Positions 17,239-26,236 of a stretch of 64,000 bases of DNA are shown piece by piece (position 1 is the stretch's first letter; the number at the start of each line of letters is the position of its first letter). The notes below the pieces were generated by a model, which did no database searches, had not been told where the DNA came from, and saw only the letters and a program-made list of their open reading frames with translations. The translations under genes were made by a program, and so were the position numbers. The DNA is from JASGCP01 sp965263285 (lineage in GTDB: Bacteria > Bacteroidota > Bacteroidia > Chitinophagales > Chitinophagaceae): contig CBDHHD010000016.1 in the NCBI GenBank assembly GCA_965263285.1, positions 1,240,001-1,304,000 on the forward strand. Reading direction: 5' to 3'.

Positions 17239-18720
17239 TTACGATTTATCATCATCGGTTTCATCTTTTTTGTCATCAGGATTATTTGAAAGTAATTCAC
17301 CAGGAATTTCTCTATTAGTATTCAATCCTAAATTTCTAAGTTGAGTTGCTTGATGAATTAAATTTCCACGACCAGTGCTTAATTGCCCTAATGCTATAGT
17401 ATAGGAATCTTTGGCTCTGTCTATATTAACGGCTATGTCTCTAAAATTTTCAATAAAACCAAGAAACTTATCATAGAGTTGTTCACCACGCTTTACAATT
17501 TTCATTGCGTTTTCATTTTGCCATTCGCGCCTCCATAGGTCAGAAAATAGTTTAAGGCAAGCAATCAAAGTAGTAGGGCTAACCAATAAAATTCTTTTAT
17601 TGTAAGCATAATACCATAAATCAGTATCATTTTCAATGGCTAATAAGTATGCTGGCTCTATTGGAATGAACATCATTGTGTAATCTAATGAAAATCTATG
17701 GTCGTCATATTTTTTTGCACTTAGTTGGTCAATATGAGTTCTAGTAGCTTGTATGTGAGCCTCAAGATCTTGGCTGTTTTTGGTTGTAGAAAAGTTGTTA
17801 TACGCATTTAGGGAAACCTTTGAGTCAATGATAATAAATCTATTATCAGGAAGTTTTGCTATTACATCGGGTCGTTGAGTTCTACCTTCATTATTTATAA
17901 TTGATTCTTGAATGAAATACTCTTCATTTTTTCTTAAGCCTGACAATTCAAGTATTCTCTCTAAAATCATCTCACCCCAATTACCTCTTGCTTGAGGGTT
18001 CCCTTTTAGAGCTGTTGCTAAGTTATTTGCTTCGCTACTTATTGTATTTGTTTGCTTCAATAACTCTCTTATTGTAGTTGTTAAAGATGTTTGTTGACTT
18101 ATATCTTCTGTATGAATTGTTTCTACTCTTGTTTTAAATGCTTGTATTTCTCTCTTTAATGGGTCTAAAATTCCTTCAATATTTATTTTATTGGTTTCGG
18201 TGAATTCTGTAGATTGTTTTCTGAGTAATCTATTGGCAATGTTTTCAAATGCTACATGAGCATTTCTTTGAATATTTTCTATTTCGGTCCTTTGAGTCGC
18301 AAGTCTTTCGTTTATATATTTTTTATCTATATTCAATTGGGCAATGGTTGTTTTATGTTCATTAATTTCATTTTGTTGCGTGTTATTTTTTGCAAGCGCA
18401 TCTTTTAATTGTCCCTGAAGTTCATTGATTCTAGTATTACTATTGTTTAAATTTGTTTCTGAAGTGGTTGCTTTTATTCGCAGTTGTGTAACTTCTGTTT
18501 CTTTTAAACTAATGTTTGTGTTAAGTTTATTGTTTTCTTCTGTAAGATTTTGTGTTGTTTGTTCAGACAATTGAAGCTTTATGTTTGTTTCCTCATATTT
18601 TGAGGATAATTCTTTTAACTCTTTTCTTGAAACATTTTTAGTTTTGTTAAACAAGTAAAAGATGGGATAAGCAATAATAATGCCTATTATAAGTCCTATG
18701 GTTGCACTAATGATTTCCAT
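17239..18720 (-). CDS. rmuC: DNA recombination protein RmuC
   Basis: A 493-residue protein with an N-terminal membrane segment (ISATIGLIIGIIIAYPIFYLF), a long coiled coil (about residues 30-200) and the RmuC nuclease-like domain (about 220-430) with GNWGEMILERILELSGL, RPDVIAKLPDNRFIIIDSKVSL and YTMMFIPIEPAYL. RmuC limits DNA rearrangements at inverted repeats in E. coli, which is of interest in a genome full of palindromic elements. The polar C-terminus ends in acidic residues. Confidence 0.93.
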   Translation of the reverse strand: MEIISATIGLIIGIIIAYPIFYLFNKTKNVSRKELKELSSKYEETNIKLQLSEQTTQNLTEENNKLNTNISLKETEVTQLRIKATTSETNLNNSNTRINELQGQLKDALAKNNTQQNEINEHKTTIAQLNIDKKYINERLATQRTEIENIQRNAHVAFENIANRLLRKQSTEFTETNKINIEGILDPLKREIQAFKTRVETIHTEDISQQTSLTTTIRELLKQTNTISSEANNLATALKGNPQARGNWGEMILERILELSGLRKNEEYFIQESIINNEGRTQRPDVIAKLPDNRFIIIDSKVSLNAYNNFSTTKNSQDLEAHIQATRTHIDQLSAKKYDDHRFSLDYTMMFIPIEPAYLLAIENDTDLWYYAYNKRILLVSPTTLIACLKLFSDLWRREWQNENAMKIVKRGEQLYDKFLGFIENFRDIAVNIDRAKDSYTIALGQLSTGRGNLIHQATQLRNLGLNTNREIPGELLSNNPDDKKDETDDDKS

Positions 18721-18857
18721 ACTAAATTATCTTTATTTGCATTTTTATTTTTTGCTTAATTGTAAAGTTTTAAAGAAATGGCAAAATATATTGTTTAATT
18801 TTTAATGCTAATAAAATGTATTATTATTAAACTTACATCTTTGACAGCAATCTATTT

Positions 18858-19247
18858 CTATTCTTCTTGACCTCTTTTAAAAAACCAACTTAACCAAATG
18901 CTTCTAGACAAGCGCATAAAAATAGGTTGCAATAAAATAAGCAAAATTCCATTTATAACAATCCACCATATAATACGATTATCATTACTAGAGAACCCAA
19001 TAAATATCCACCAAGCAATAAGCGTAGCAACAGAAAAGGCAATGGTAATAGCATAGCTCACATAGCCTGTTCCATAATAAAAGCCAAGCTCTAATTCAGT
19101 AGCCTGATTACAAATAGGACAATGGCTGTGCATAGATAATGTTTTAGACAATCGGTATGGATTTTTACATGTAAAAATATTGCCTTCTCTACAACGAGGA
19201 CATTTGTTTAATAAAACAGCTTGTAAAAACGATTTTTTTTTTCCCAT
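18858..19247 (-). CDS. DUF983 family membrane protein
   Basis: A 129-residue protein with two zinc-finger-like CPxC pairs (NKCPRCREGNIF and SHCPICNQATELELGFYYGTGYVSYA), followed by two membrane helices. This is the DUF983 architecture common in Bacteroidota and alphaproteobacteria. The function is unknown. It lies 9 bp downstream of murF on the same strand, so the two are probably co-transcribed. Confidence 0.88.
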   Translation of the reverse strand: MGKKKSFLQAVLLNKCPRCREGNIFTCKNPYRLSKTLSMHSHCPICNQATELELGFYYGTGYVSYAITIAFSVATLIAWWIFIGFSSNDNRIIWWIVINGILLILLQPIFMRLSRSIWLSWFFKRGQEE

Positions 19248-19256
19248 TTTTAATAA

Positions 19257-20606
19257 TTATAAGTGAGTAAGAGAAATGTCTAATATTTGTTCTAATTGCA
19301 TAGCACGAGATCCTTTTATAAGAATGGTGTATCCATGCCAAGATTGTTGCTTAATCCATACACTCGCTTCTTTAGCGGTGTTAAAAAATTGATAAGGATG
19401 TGATATGTCTTTAAATCCAAAGCCTATTAATATAACACTTGCCCATGTGTAATCTTTGATTTGATTAATTATTTGTTGATGCTCTTTTTCACTCTCCTCT
19501 CCTAAATCTATCATACTACCTATAATTAATGCTTTTTTAGGATATGGTTGTTGTATAAAATTTTTAATAGCCAATTGCATACTAGTAGGATTCGCATTAT
19601 AGAAATCTGCAATTACATTATTATGATTCCATTCCATTAGTTGCGACCGATTATTCTTAGGAATATAAGATGCAATCGATGCTACTATTTTATCAGCAGG
19701 TACTTTAAAGTAAATGCCCACTGCAATAGCACAAAGCACATTAAATATATTATACTCTCCAATTAAATGTGTTTGAATAATAGTAGGGTTAACAGATAAA
19801 CCCTTTGTAACACAAACAGATAGGTAAGGGTTAGACAGCATCACCTGCCCTATCACCTCTCCTGCAGAAGTGCCATATAGCATTCTTTTTTTTAACATAG
19901 TAGCCATTTGAAACAAATAGTCTAAATCGCTACAAATAAATGCCTCTCCCGTATCTATTGGATTGTTTTTTAACCAACAAGTATCTTGAAAGGTAGATAA
20001 ATAGTCGAAGAGTTCTCCTTTGCCTTTTCTAATCCCCTCTACTCCTCCAAATCCTCCCAAATGTGCTTTACCACAATTAGTAATAATGCCATGGGTAGGA
20101 TGTGTAAATGTACAATAGCTTGCTATTTCCTTTTGATGACTGGCGCCCATTTCAATCACTGCTATTTCAGTGTTTTCTTTCATTCGTAATAAAGTAAGTG
20201 GTATGCCAATATGATTATTAAAATTGCCTGCTGTTGCATGGGTACAAAAATGTGAAGATAAAACCCCTGCCACCAGCTCTTTAGTAGTTGTTTTGCCATT
20301 GCTACCTGTAATAGCAATAATGGGAATAGAAAATTTATTTCTATGTAATAATGCAAGTTGTTGCATGGTATATAATACATCTTCAACCCATATACAGCGG
20401 TTATCTTGTTGTGCTATTTGTTTATTGCTTACAACAGCATAAGAAGCTCCTTTTTGCAATGCTTTAATGGCAAAATCATTGCCGTTAAAATTAGTTCCAG
20501 GTAAGGCAAAAAAAATATCTCCTTGTTTAATATGCCTTGTATCTGTCTCTACTTGTTGATTACAAGATAAAAACAAAGCATATAGATGTTCTAAACAAGG
20601 TGCCAT
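19257..20606 (-). CDS. murF: UDP-N-acetylmuramoyl-tripeptide--D-alanyl-D-alanine ligase
   Basis: A 449-residue Mur ligase adding D-Ala-D-Ala to the cytoplasmic peptidoglycan precursor. The N-terminal domain has DTRHIKQGDIFFALPGTNFNGNDF, the ATP loop is ITGSNGKTTTKELV (about 99-112), and the central domain has EMGASHQKEI and GIITNCGKAHLGGFGG. The C-terminal domain has DFYNANPTSMQLAI. An intact murF implies that at least part of peptidoglycan synthesis is kept. It lies 26 bp downstream of aconitase. Confidence 0.95.
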   Translation of the reverse strand: MAPCLEHLYALFLSCNQQVETDTRHIKQGDIFFALPGTNFNGNDFAIKALQKGASYAVVSNKQIAQQDNRCIWVEDVLYTMQQLALLHRNKFSIPIIAITGSNGKTTTKELVAGVLSSHFCTHATAGNFNNHIGIPLTLLRMKENTEIAVIEMGASHQKEIASYCTFTHPTHGIITNCGKAHLGGFGGVEGIRKGKGELFDYLSTFQDTCWLKNNPIDTGEAFICSDLDYLFQMATMLKKRMLYGTSAGEVIGQVMLSNPYLSVCVTKGLSVNPTIIQTHLIGEYNIFNVLCAIAVGIYFKVPADKIVASIASYIPKNNRSQLMEWNHNNVIADFYNANPTSMQLAIKNFIQQPYPKKALIIGSMIDLGEESEKEHQQIINQIKDYTWASVILIGFGFKDISHPYQFFNTAKEASVWIKQQSWHGYTILIKGSRAMQLEQILDISLTHL

Positions 20607-20632
20607 ATTTAAAATATAAATTATCTTTTCTA

Positions 20633-22900
20633 CTACTGATGTACTTGTTTCCGAATAATATTTAATGCACCACCCGCTTTAAACCATTCTATTTGCATTT
20701 GATTATAAGAGTGTTTTACTACTAGGGTATCTGTAGTGTTACTTTTATGATGTAATACAACTTGCAAGTCCTTCCCAGGAGAAAAAGAAGTAAGACCTAA
20801 AATATCTATACGATCGTCTTCTTCTACCTTGTCATAATCTTCTTTATTTGCAAAGGTCAATGCTAATATACCTTGTTTTTTAAGGTTTGTTTCATGGATA
20901 CGAGCAAAGGACTTCGTTAATACAACTAGTACGCCTAAATGACGAGGTTCCATGGCGGCATGCTCTCTGCTTGATCCCTCTCCATAATTTTCATCACCAA
21001 TAATAATGCTACCTAATTGAGCAGCTTTATAGGCTCGTTGCGTATTAGGTACTGTTCCATACTCTCCTGTAATTTGATTTTTAACACAATCTGTTTTATC
21101 ATTAAAAGCATTCACCGCACCAATAAGGAGATTATTAGATATATTATCTAAATGCCCTCTATATGTAAGCCATACACCAGCCATAGATATATGGTCGGTT
21201 GTACATTTGCCTTTAGCTTTAATAAGCAAAGGAATATGTTTAAAGTCTTTTCCATCCCAAGCAGGAAAGGGTTCAAGTAATTGTAATCTATTAGAATGAC
21301 TATCCACTTCTATTTTTATAGATGAACCATCAACCGCAGGAGCTTGATAGCCTGGATCTTTTACATCAAATCCTTTTACGGGCAATTCAAAACCTATAGG
21401 CGGTTCAAATTTTACTTTTTCTCCTTTCTCGTTTATTAATTCATCTGTTAAGGGATTAAAAGCAAGATCACCAGCAACAGCAAGGGCAGTTACAATCTCT
21501 GGAGATGCAATAAACGAACAAGTATTAGGATTGCCATCATTTCTTTTAGCAAAATTTCTATTAAATGAATTAATGATGGTATTTCTTTCTTTTTTTTCTG
21601 CGCCCATTCTATCCCACATACCAATACAAGGTCCACAAGCATTAGCAAAAACGGTAGCTCCTAATTTTTGAAAGGTATCTAAATAACCATCTCGTTCAAT
21701 TGTATAACGCACTTGCTCAGATCCAGGAGTAACAGTAAATTGTGCTTTTAATTTCAATCCTTTTTTTATGGCTTGTTCTGCTAAGCTAACCGCTCTAGAT
21801 ATATCTTCATAAGAGGAATTTGTACAACTCCCTATTAAACCCACTTCTATTTTTTGAGGCCAATTATTTTTTACAATGGCTTCTTTCATTTTTGAAATAG
21901 GGGTTGCTAAATCGGGAGTAAAAGGGCCATTGATATGAGGCTCTAAAGTATCTAAATTAATTTCTATTACTCTATCAAAATATTTTTCAGGATTTGCGTA
22001 CACTTCAGCATCTCCTGTTAAGTATTCTTTAATGTCATTTGCTATCTGTGCTATATCTTCTCTTCCCGTGGCTTTTAAATAGCGATACATAGACTCATCA
22101 TAAGAAAAAAGAGTAGTAGTGGCACCTATTTCAGCCCCCATATTGCCAATGGTTCCCTTTCCAGTAGCACTAATACTTTTTGCACCTTCTCCAAAATATT
22201 CAACGATAGCACCTGTACCTCCCTTCACTGTTAAAATACCTGTTACATGAAGAATGATATCTTTAGGGGAAGCCCATTTGGATAATTTACCTGTTAATTT
22301 AATTCCTATTATTTTAGGCCATTTTAATTCCCAAGGTAGCCCTGCCATTACATCACAAGCATCTGCACCTCCTACGCCTATTGCAATCATTCCTAATCCA
22401 CACGCATTAGGAGTATGAGAATCGGTTCCTATCATCATACCAGCAGGGAAGGCATAATTCTCTAATAATACTTGATGTATGATACCTGCTCCTGGCTTCC
22501 AAAAACCTAATCCATATTTATTGCATACAGAAGATAAAAAGTTGTATACTTCTTTGCTGTCGTTAATAGCTCTGCTTAAATCCACTTTCGCTTCTACTTT
22601 TGCTTGAATAAGGTGATCGCAATGCACTGTAGATGGCACAGCCACTTTGTTTTTTTTTGCTTGCATAAATTGCAAAAGTGCCATTTGTGCAGTAGCATCT
22701 TGCATGGCAACACGATCAGGGGCAAAATCAACATAAGACTTCCCTCTTTCGAAGTTTTCTATTTTTTGATCAGCATGTAAATGCGAGTATAATATCTTTT
22801 CAGCAAAACTCAAAGGTCTTTGTAATATCTTTTTTGCTTGATTTACTTTGTCTGGAAAATGAGCATATATTTTCTTAATCATTTCTATGTCGAACGCCAT
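20633..22900 (-). CDS. Aconitate hydratase, mitochondrial type
   Basis: A 755-residue TCA-cycle enzyme interconverting citrate and isocitrate through a 4Fe-4S cluster. Visible are HCDHLIQA, GTDSHTPNACGLGMIAIGVGGADA, GSCTNSSYED and ANACGPCIGMWDR with the cluster cysteines, and the swivel domain signature IIGDENYGEGSSREHAAMEPRHLG. The ATG at 22900 (MAFDIEMIKK) is chosen over an upstream in-frame start, whose extra 21 residues look like AT-rich leader. Together with the ATP synthase it points to respiratory energy metabolism. Confidence 0.95.
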   Translation of the reverse strand: MAFDIEMIKKIYAHFPDKVNQAKKILQRPLSFAEKILYSHLHADQKIENFERGKSYVDFAPDRVAMQDATAQMALLQFMQAKKNKVAVPSTVHCDHLIQAKVEAKVDLSRAINDSKEVYNFLSSVCNKYGLGFWKPGAGIIHQVLLENYAFPAGMMIGTDSHTPNACGLGMIAIGVGGADACDVMAGLPWELKWPKIIGIKLTGKLSKWASPKDIILHVTGILTVKGGTGAIVEYFGEGAKSISATGKGTIGNMGAEIGATTTLFSYDESMYRYLKATGREDIAQIANDIKEYLTGDAEVYANPEKYFDRVIEINLDTLEPHINGPFTPDLATPISKMKEAIVKNNWPQKIEVGLIGSCTNSSYEDISRAVSLAEQAIKKGLKLKAQFTVTPGSEQVRYTIERDGYLDTFQKLGATVFANACGPCIGMWDRMGAEKKERNTIINSFNRNFAKRNDGNPNTCSFIASPEIVTALAVAGDLAFNPLTDELINEKGEKVKFEPPIGFELPVKGFDVKDPGYQAPAVDGSSIKIEVDSHSNRLQLLEPFPAWDGKDFKHIPLLIKAKGKCTTDHISMAGVWLTYRGHLDNISNNLLIGAVNAFNDKTDCVKNQITGEYGTVPNTQRAYKAAQLGSIIIGDENYGEGSSREHAAMEPRHLGVLVVLTKSFARIHETNLKKQGILALTFANKEDYDKVEEDDRIDILGLTSFSPGKDLQVVLHHKSNTTDTLVVKHSYNQMQIEWFKAGGALNIIRKQVHQ

Positions 22901-23030
22901 AATATAATGTTTTAATAAAAAAAAATAAAACACTACAAAAATAAAGGAAAATATACGAACCAAAATAAAATAATAATAGACTGCATCTTTATTTTCAGAA
23001 CCTTATGAAAATAAAAAATAACGTATTCCC

Positions 23031-23132
23031 TTAGAGAAAGAAAATAGCTATAATAGTAGATATTAAACATATACTAATAATAGCAAAAATAACAGCGTTG
23101 TCTTTTTTTATAACAATATGTGTATTCTTCAT
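23031..23132 (-). CDS. Possible 33-residue single-helix membrane peptide
   Basis: A short frame reads MKNTHIVIKKDNAVIFAIIS then a hydrophobic stretch to ICLISTIIAIFFL. It has a charged N-terminus and one membrane helix of about 20 residues. It lies alone in the gap between aconitase and surE. No family is recognised, and chance cannot be excluded in AT-rich DNA. Confidence 0.3.
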   Translation of the reverse strand: MKNTHIVIKKDNAVIFAIISICLISTIIAIFFL

Positions 23133-23218
23133 GATAATAGATCTTTATGATTAAAAAAATATAATTATTACAATATAATAGATTAATTTCAATTAAACAA
23201 ATTTAAATTAATATTTTT

Positions 23219-23257
23219 GGCTACATAATCTTCCAGCACCTCAAAAAAAGATGTAGA
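23219..23257. repeat. Collapsed GGCTACATC element (ends only)
   Basis: GGCTACAT is followed after six bases by CCAGCACCTC, an A-run and GATGTAGAC. This is one terminal repeat nearly complete and a stub of the other, an extreme internal deletion. Apart from this and the small frame at 23031-23132, the gap 22901-23403 holds nothing recognisable. Confidence 0.65.
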
Positions 23258-23403
23258 CAAAGAAGATACATAATAGTAATATATTATAATAAGATTTACA
23301 CAAACTTATTTATACTCCCATTTATAGTTTTTCGCAAGCAAAAAATAAACTATTTTTGCTATTAAATAGAAATGTTTATTAAATTTTATTCTTTATACTA
23401 TCT

Positions 23404-24186
23404 ATGCGTCCAACTATATTATTAACAAATGATGATGGAGTACAAGCAGAGGGCTTACTCATGCTTATTGAGGCCATAAAAGGATTAGGAGATATTGTAG
23501 TAGTGGCTCCTACGGTTCAACAAAGTGGGGCAAGTCATGCGATTACATTTGACAAGCCTGTAAGATTAAAAGAAGTGTCTCATCGTCCCTCTTTGTCTAT
23601 TTTTGAGTGTGATGGCACTCCTGTAGATTGTGTTAAAATTGCTATTGACAAGGTGCTCACTTCCAAGCCTCTTATTTGTTTAAGTGGCATTAACAATGGC
23701 ACCAATGAAAGTATTAATGTGTTATATAGTGGTACGATGAGCGCTGCCATAGAAGCGGGAATTGAAGGCATTCCTGCTGCAGGTATTTCTTTAGCATCTA
23801 ATAGTGAGCAAGTGTACGATTTTAATGCTGCTAAAAAATATGCAAGGCTTATCGCAATGAAAATGATATCGCATCCTATTGATCAACATCTTGTATTAAA
23901 TGTAAATATACCTGCGTTACCTATTAAAGAAATAAAAGGCATTAAAATTTGTAATCAAGGAGAAGGAAAATATTCTGATAAATTTTATGAAAGAGAAGAT
24001 CCTTTTCGAAAAAAATATTATTGGTTATATGGTGTATTAGAAAAATTCAATAAAAGCACTGAAGATGATATATATGCTTTATCAAATGGCTTTGTATCTA
24101 TTGTGCCTATTCATATTGATCTTACGCATCATCATCATAAAACTATTTTAAAGCAACAGTGGAAGATCCATGACAAAAAAAGGTAA
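23404..24186 (+). CDS. surE: 5'/3'-nucleotidase SurE
   Basis: A 260-residue metal-dependent phosphatase acting on nucleoside monophosphates. The N-terminal LLTNDDGVQAEGL holds the metal-binding Asp10 and Asp11. APTVQQSGASHAIT supplies Ser41, and CLSGINNGTNESINVLYSGTMSAA matches the family's conserved Asn region. Its 3' end overlaps the next gene by 17 bp, indicating coupled translation. Confidence 0.95.
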   Translation: MRPTILLTNDDGVQAEGLLMLIEAIKGLGDIVVVAPTVQQSGASHAITFDKPVRLKEVSHRPSLSIFECDGTPVDCVKIAIDKVLTSKPLICLSGINNGTNESINVLYSGTMSAAIEAGIEGIPAAGISLASNSEQVYDFNAAKKYARLIAMKMISHPIDQHLVLNVNIPALPIKEIKGIKICNQGEGKYSDKFYEREDPFRKKYYWLYGVLEKFNKSTEDDIYALSNGFVSIVPIHIDLTHHHHKTILKQQWKIHDKKR

Positions 24187-24460
24187 TTTGCTATTAGGAA
24201 TATGTATAGGTACTATAGCGCCTATCATAGGTATGATAGGATATTATTATTTACGCGTATATCCCAATTCTATAGATAGCTTCTTTTCTTATTTGTGTAT
24301 AGAAAAGCAATTTTTATCTGCTGTAACTTCTTTTGCACTGGTGATGAATGCTCTTTTCTTTACTATTTTTATTAATAAGAAACATGATCGCACAGCAATA
24401 GGAATCTTTCTATTAACTTGTATATATGGTATTTTTATTTTAGTACTTCATTTTTTTTAA
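24170..24460 (+). CDS. Small three-helix membrane protein of unknown function
   Basis: A 96-residue protein starting MTKKGNLLLGICIGTIAPII with a positively charged N-terminus and three predicted membrane helices (about residues 7-28, 47-67 and 76-96). The short second loop contains FINKKHDR. It overlaps surE by 17 bp and is 19 bp upstream of cinA, so it belongs to the same operon. I do not recognise a named family. Confidence 0.75.
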   Translation: MTKKGNLLLGICIGTIAPIIGMIGYYYLRVYPNSIDSFFSYLCIEKQFLSAVTSFALVMNALFFTIFINKKHDRTAIGIFLLTCIYGIFILVLHFF

Positions 24461-24479
24461 CTTTTTATATTTGTTGTAT

Positions 24480-25715
24480 ATGCGTGCAAATATATTAACC
24501 ATAGGGGATGAAATATTAATTGGTCAAATTGTTGACACCAATACTGTTTTCCTTGCACAGCAACTGAATAAAATAGGATATGCTATTCAACAAAAGATAT
24601 CAGTAGGAGATAACCTATTAGATATACAAGAAGCTTTATTACATATATCCAAAGAAATAGATCTCATTATTATAACAGGAGGCTTAGGTCCCACTTCCGA
24701 TGATGTAACAAAACAAGCATTATGTAATTTCTTTACTGATCAGCTATACATTCATGATCCCACCTTGCGTTATTTGCAAGAAAGATATACTCCCATGGGT
24801 CAAGAACATAAAATTAGTATGCTTAGACAACAAGCCTCTATATTAACTAAAAGCATTGTGTTACCCAATAAAAAAGGCACCGCTCCTGGTATGCTAATAC
24901 AAGAAAATAATAGGACATATATTGTTTTGCCTGGTGTTCCTGCCGAGATGAAATGGATTTTTACAAATGAGGTTATTCCTTTTTTACAACAAAAATCTAT
25001 GCTCTTACCTTTTGCACATGAAACTATTTTAACCGTTGGCAAAGGCGAATCTGATATAGCTCATATTTTATCAACATTTGAACAAGCATTGCCATCATCT
25101 ATAAAATTAGCCTATCTACCACAATGGAATATGGTGCGATTAAGATTAAGTATGATATTACATGCCGAAGAAGACAATGCTATACTATTAGAACAAAAGA
25201 AAAAGCTTATAGCCTCGCTTAATAATATCATTGTTGTGGATGGAGATATTGCATTTGAAGAACATATTATTTCCTTGCTTGTTAAGCATCATTTTAGTTT
25301 GTCTATTGCCGAAAGTTGCACAGGAGGAGCTTTGGCAAAAATATTTACCCAACATGCAGGTGCTAGTAACTATTTTAAAGGTGGTCTTGTATCCTATAGC
25401 ACAGAAAGTAAAGAAAATATTTTACATATTCCTTCGTCTCTTATTACTATGGATGGAGTAATTAGTAAAGAAGTGGCATTAGCAATGGCTCGTGCTGTAA
25501 GAAATTTATTTCAATCACATATTGGAATAGCTACAACAGGCAATGTAGGGCCTACTTCTATAGATAATAAACCAATGGGTGAAATATGGGTGGCTGTTGT
25601 AAGTGACACCAAAGAAGTATGCGAAGTGTTACATGTAAATGGAGATAGAGAAAGAAATATATACACCACAATTGTAAAAGCTTTGATGTTATTATACACT
25701 CATTTTATATCATGA
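24480..25715 (+). CDS. cinA: CinA family protein (nicotinamide-nucleotide amidohydrolase type)
   Basis: A 411-residue two-domain protein. The N-terminal MoaB/MogA-like domain begins ANILTIGDEILIGQIVDTN with ITGGLGPTSDDVTKQAL (about 68-84). The C-terminal CinA domain has SIAESCTGGALAKIFTQHAGASNYFKGGLVSYS and GIATTGNVGP. It acts in pyridine nucleotide recycling. The ATG at 24480 is chosen over an upstream in-frame TTG pair. It overlaps the following gene by 4 bp. Confidence 0.93.
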   Translation: MRANILTIGDEILIGQIVDTNTVFLAQQLNKIGYAIQQKISVGDNLLDIQEALLHISKEIDLIIITGGLGPTSDDVTKQALCNFFTDQLYIHDPTLRYLQERYTPMGQEHKISMLRQQASILTKSIVLPNKKGTAPGMLIQENNRTYIVLPGVPAEMKWIFTNEVIPFLQQKSMLLPFAHETILTVGKGESDIAHILSTFEQALPSSIKLAYLPQWNMVRLRLSMILHAEEDNAILLEQKKKLIASLNNIIVVDGDIAFEEHIISLLVKHHFSLSIAESCTGGALAKIFTQHAGASNYFKGGLVSYSTESKENILHIPSSLITMDGVISKEVALAMARAVRNLFQSHIGIATTGNVGPTSIDNKPMGEIWVAVVSDTKEVCEVLHVNGDRERNIYTTIVKALMLLYTHFIS

Positions 25716-26236
25716 AACAAACAACCTATTGTTTTATTATAGCTACTCATACAAACAAAGCATTGAAGTGGTTTTTTATTTTTTTTCTCTTTCTATTGAT
25801 ATTAGGCACCTTGTACGGGGGAATTAAGAAAGATAATATATGGGTAATAAGTGTTGCCTTGCTTAGCAGTATATTGTTATGTGTATCTTTTTATAATAAA
25901 ACAATAATGGGGTATAGTATTATGATGCTTTTAGTGGCTTGTTTACTTGCAACATGGTATATCATGATGATAGTTTGTGTGATGGTATTTATTATATATA
26001 TAAAAATGAATAAGCCATATAGGGTATGTTTTGGGAATAGTGTAACCTATTATATTCCTTTTAGAAAACATGTTGCTTGGGATACAATAGAACATGTTGT
26101 CTGGAAAGATTATATATTAACAATTAAAGACAAAAAAAACAGATGGATACAATGGGATACCATGAATGCCTTATCTGCAGAAGAAACAATTGAATTTAAA
26201 AATTTTTGTCTGCTTCATATACATGGTGAGGTATAA
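25712..26236 (+). CDS. Membrane protein of unknown function
   Basis: This 174-residue protein has several hydrophobic segments in the first half (WFFIFFLFLLILGTLYGG; VISVALLSSILLCVSF; SIMMLLVACLLATWYIMMIV). A C-terminal soluble part of about 70 residues looks beta-rich (YYIPFRKHVAWDTIEHVVWKD). The overall plan resembles small membrane proteins with a PH-like domain, but no specific motif is seen. It overlaps cinA by 4 bp. Its last 41 bp overlap recJ, which converges from the other strand. Confidence 0.7.
   Translation: MKQTTYCFIIATHTNKALKWFFIFFLFLLILGTLYGGIKKDNIWVISVALLSSILLCVSFYNKTIMGYSIMMLLVACLLATWYIMMIVCVMVFIIYIKMNKPYRVCFGNSVTYYIPFRKHVAWDTIEHVVWKDYILTIKDKKNRWIQWDTMNALSAEETIEFKNFCLLHIHGEV

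Noticed and set aside
22901..22963. Longer N-terminus for aconitase as a signal or targeting peptide
   Set aside because: The extra residues are an AT-rich hydrophobic string without a clear signal, and MAFDIEMIKK is the family's normal start.
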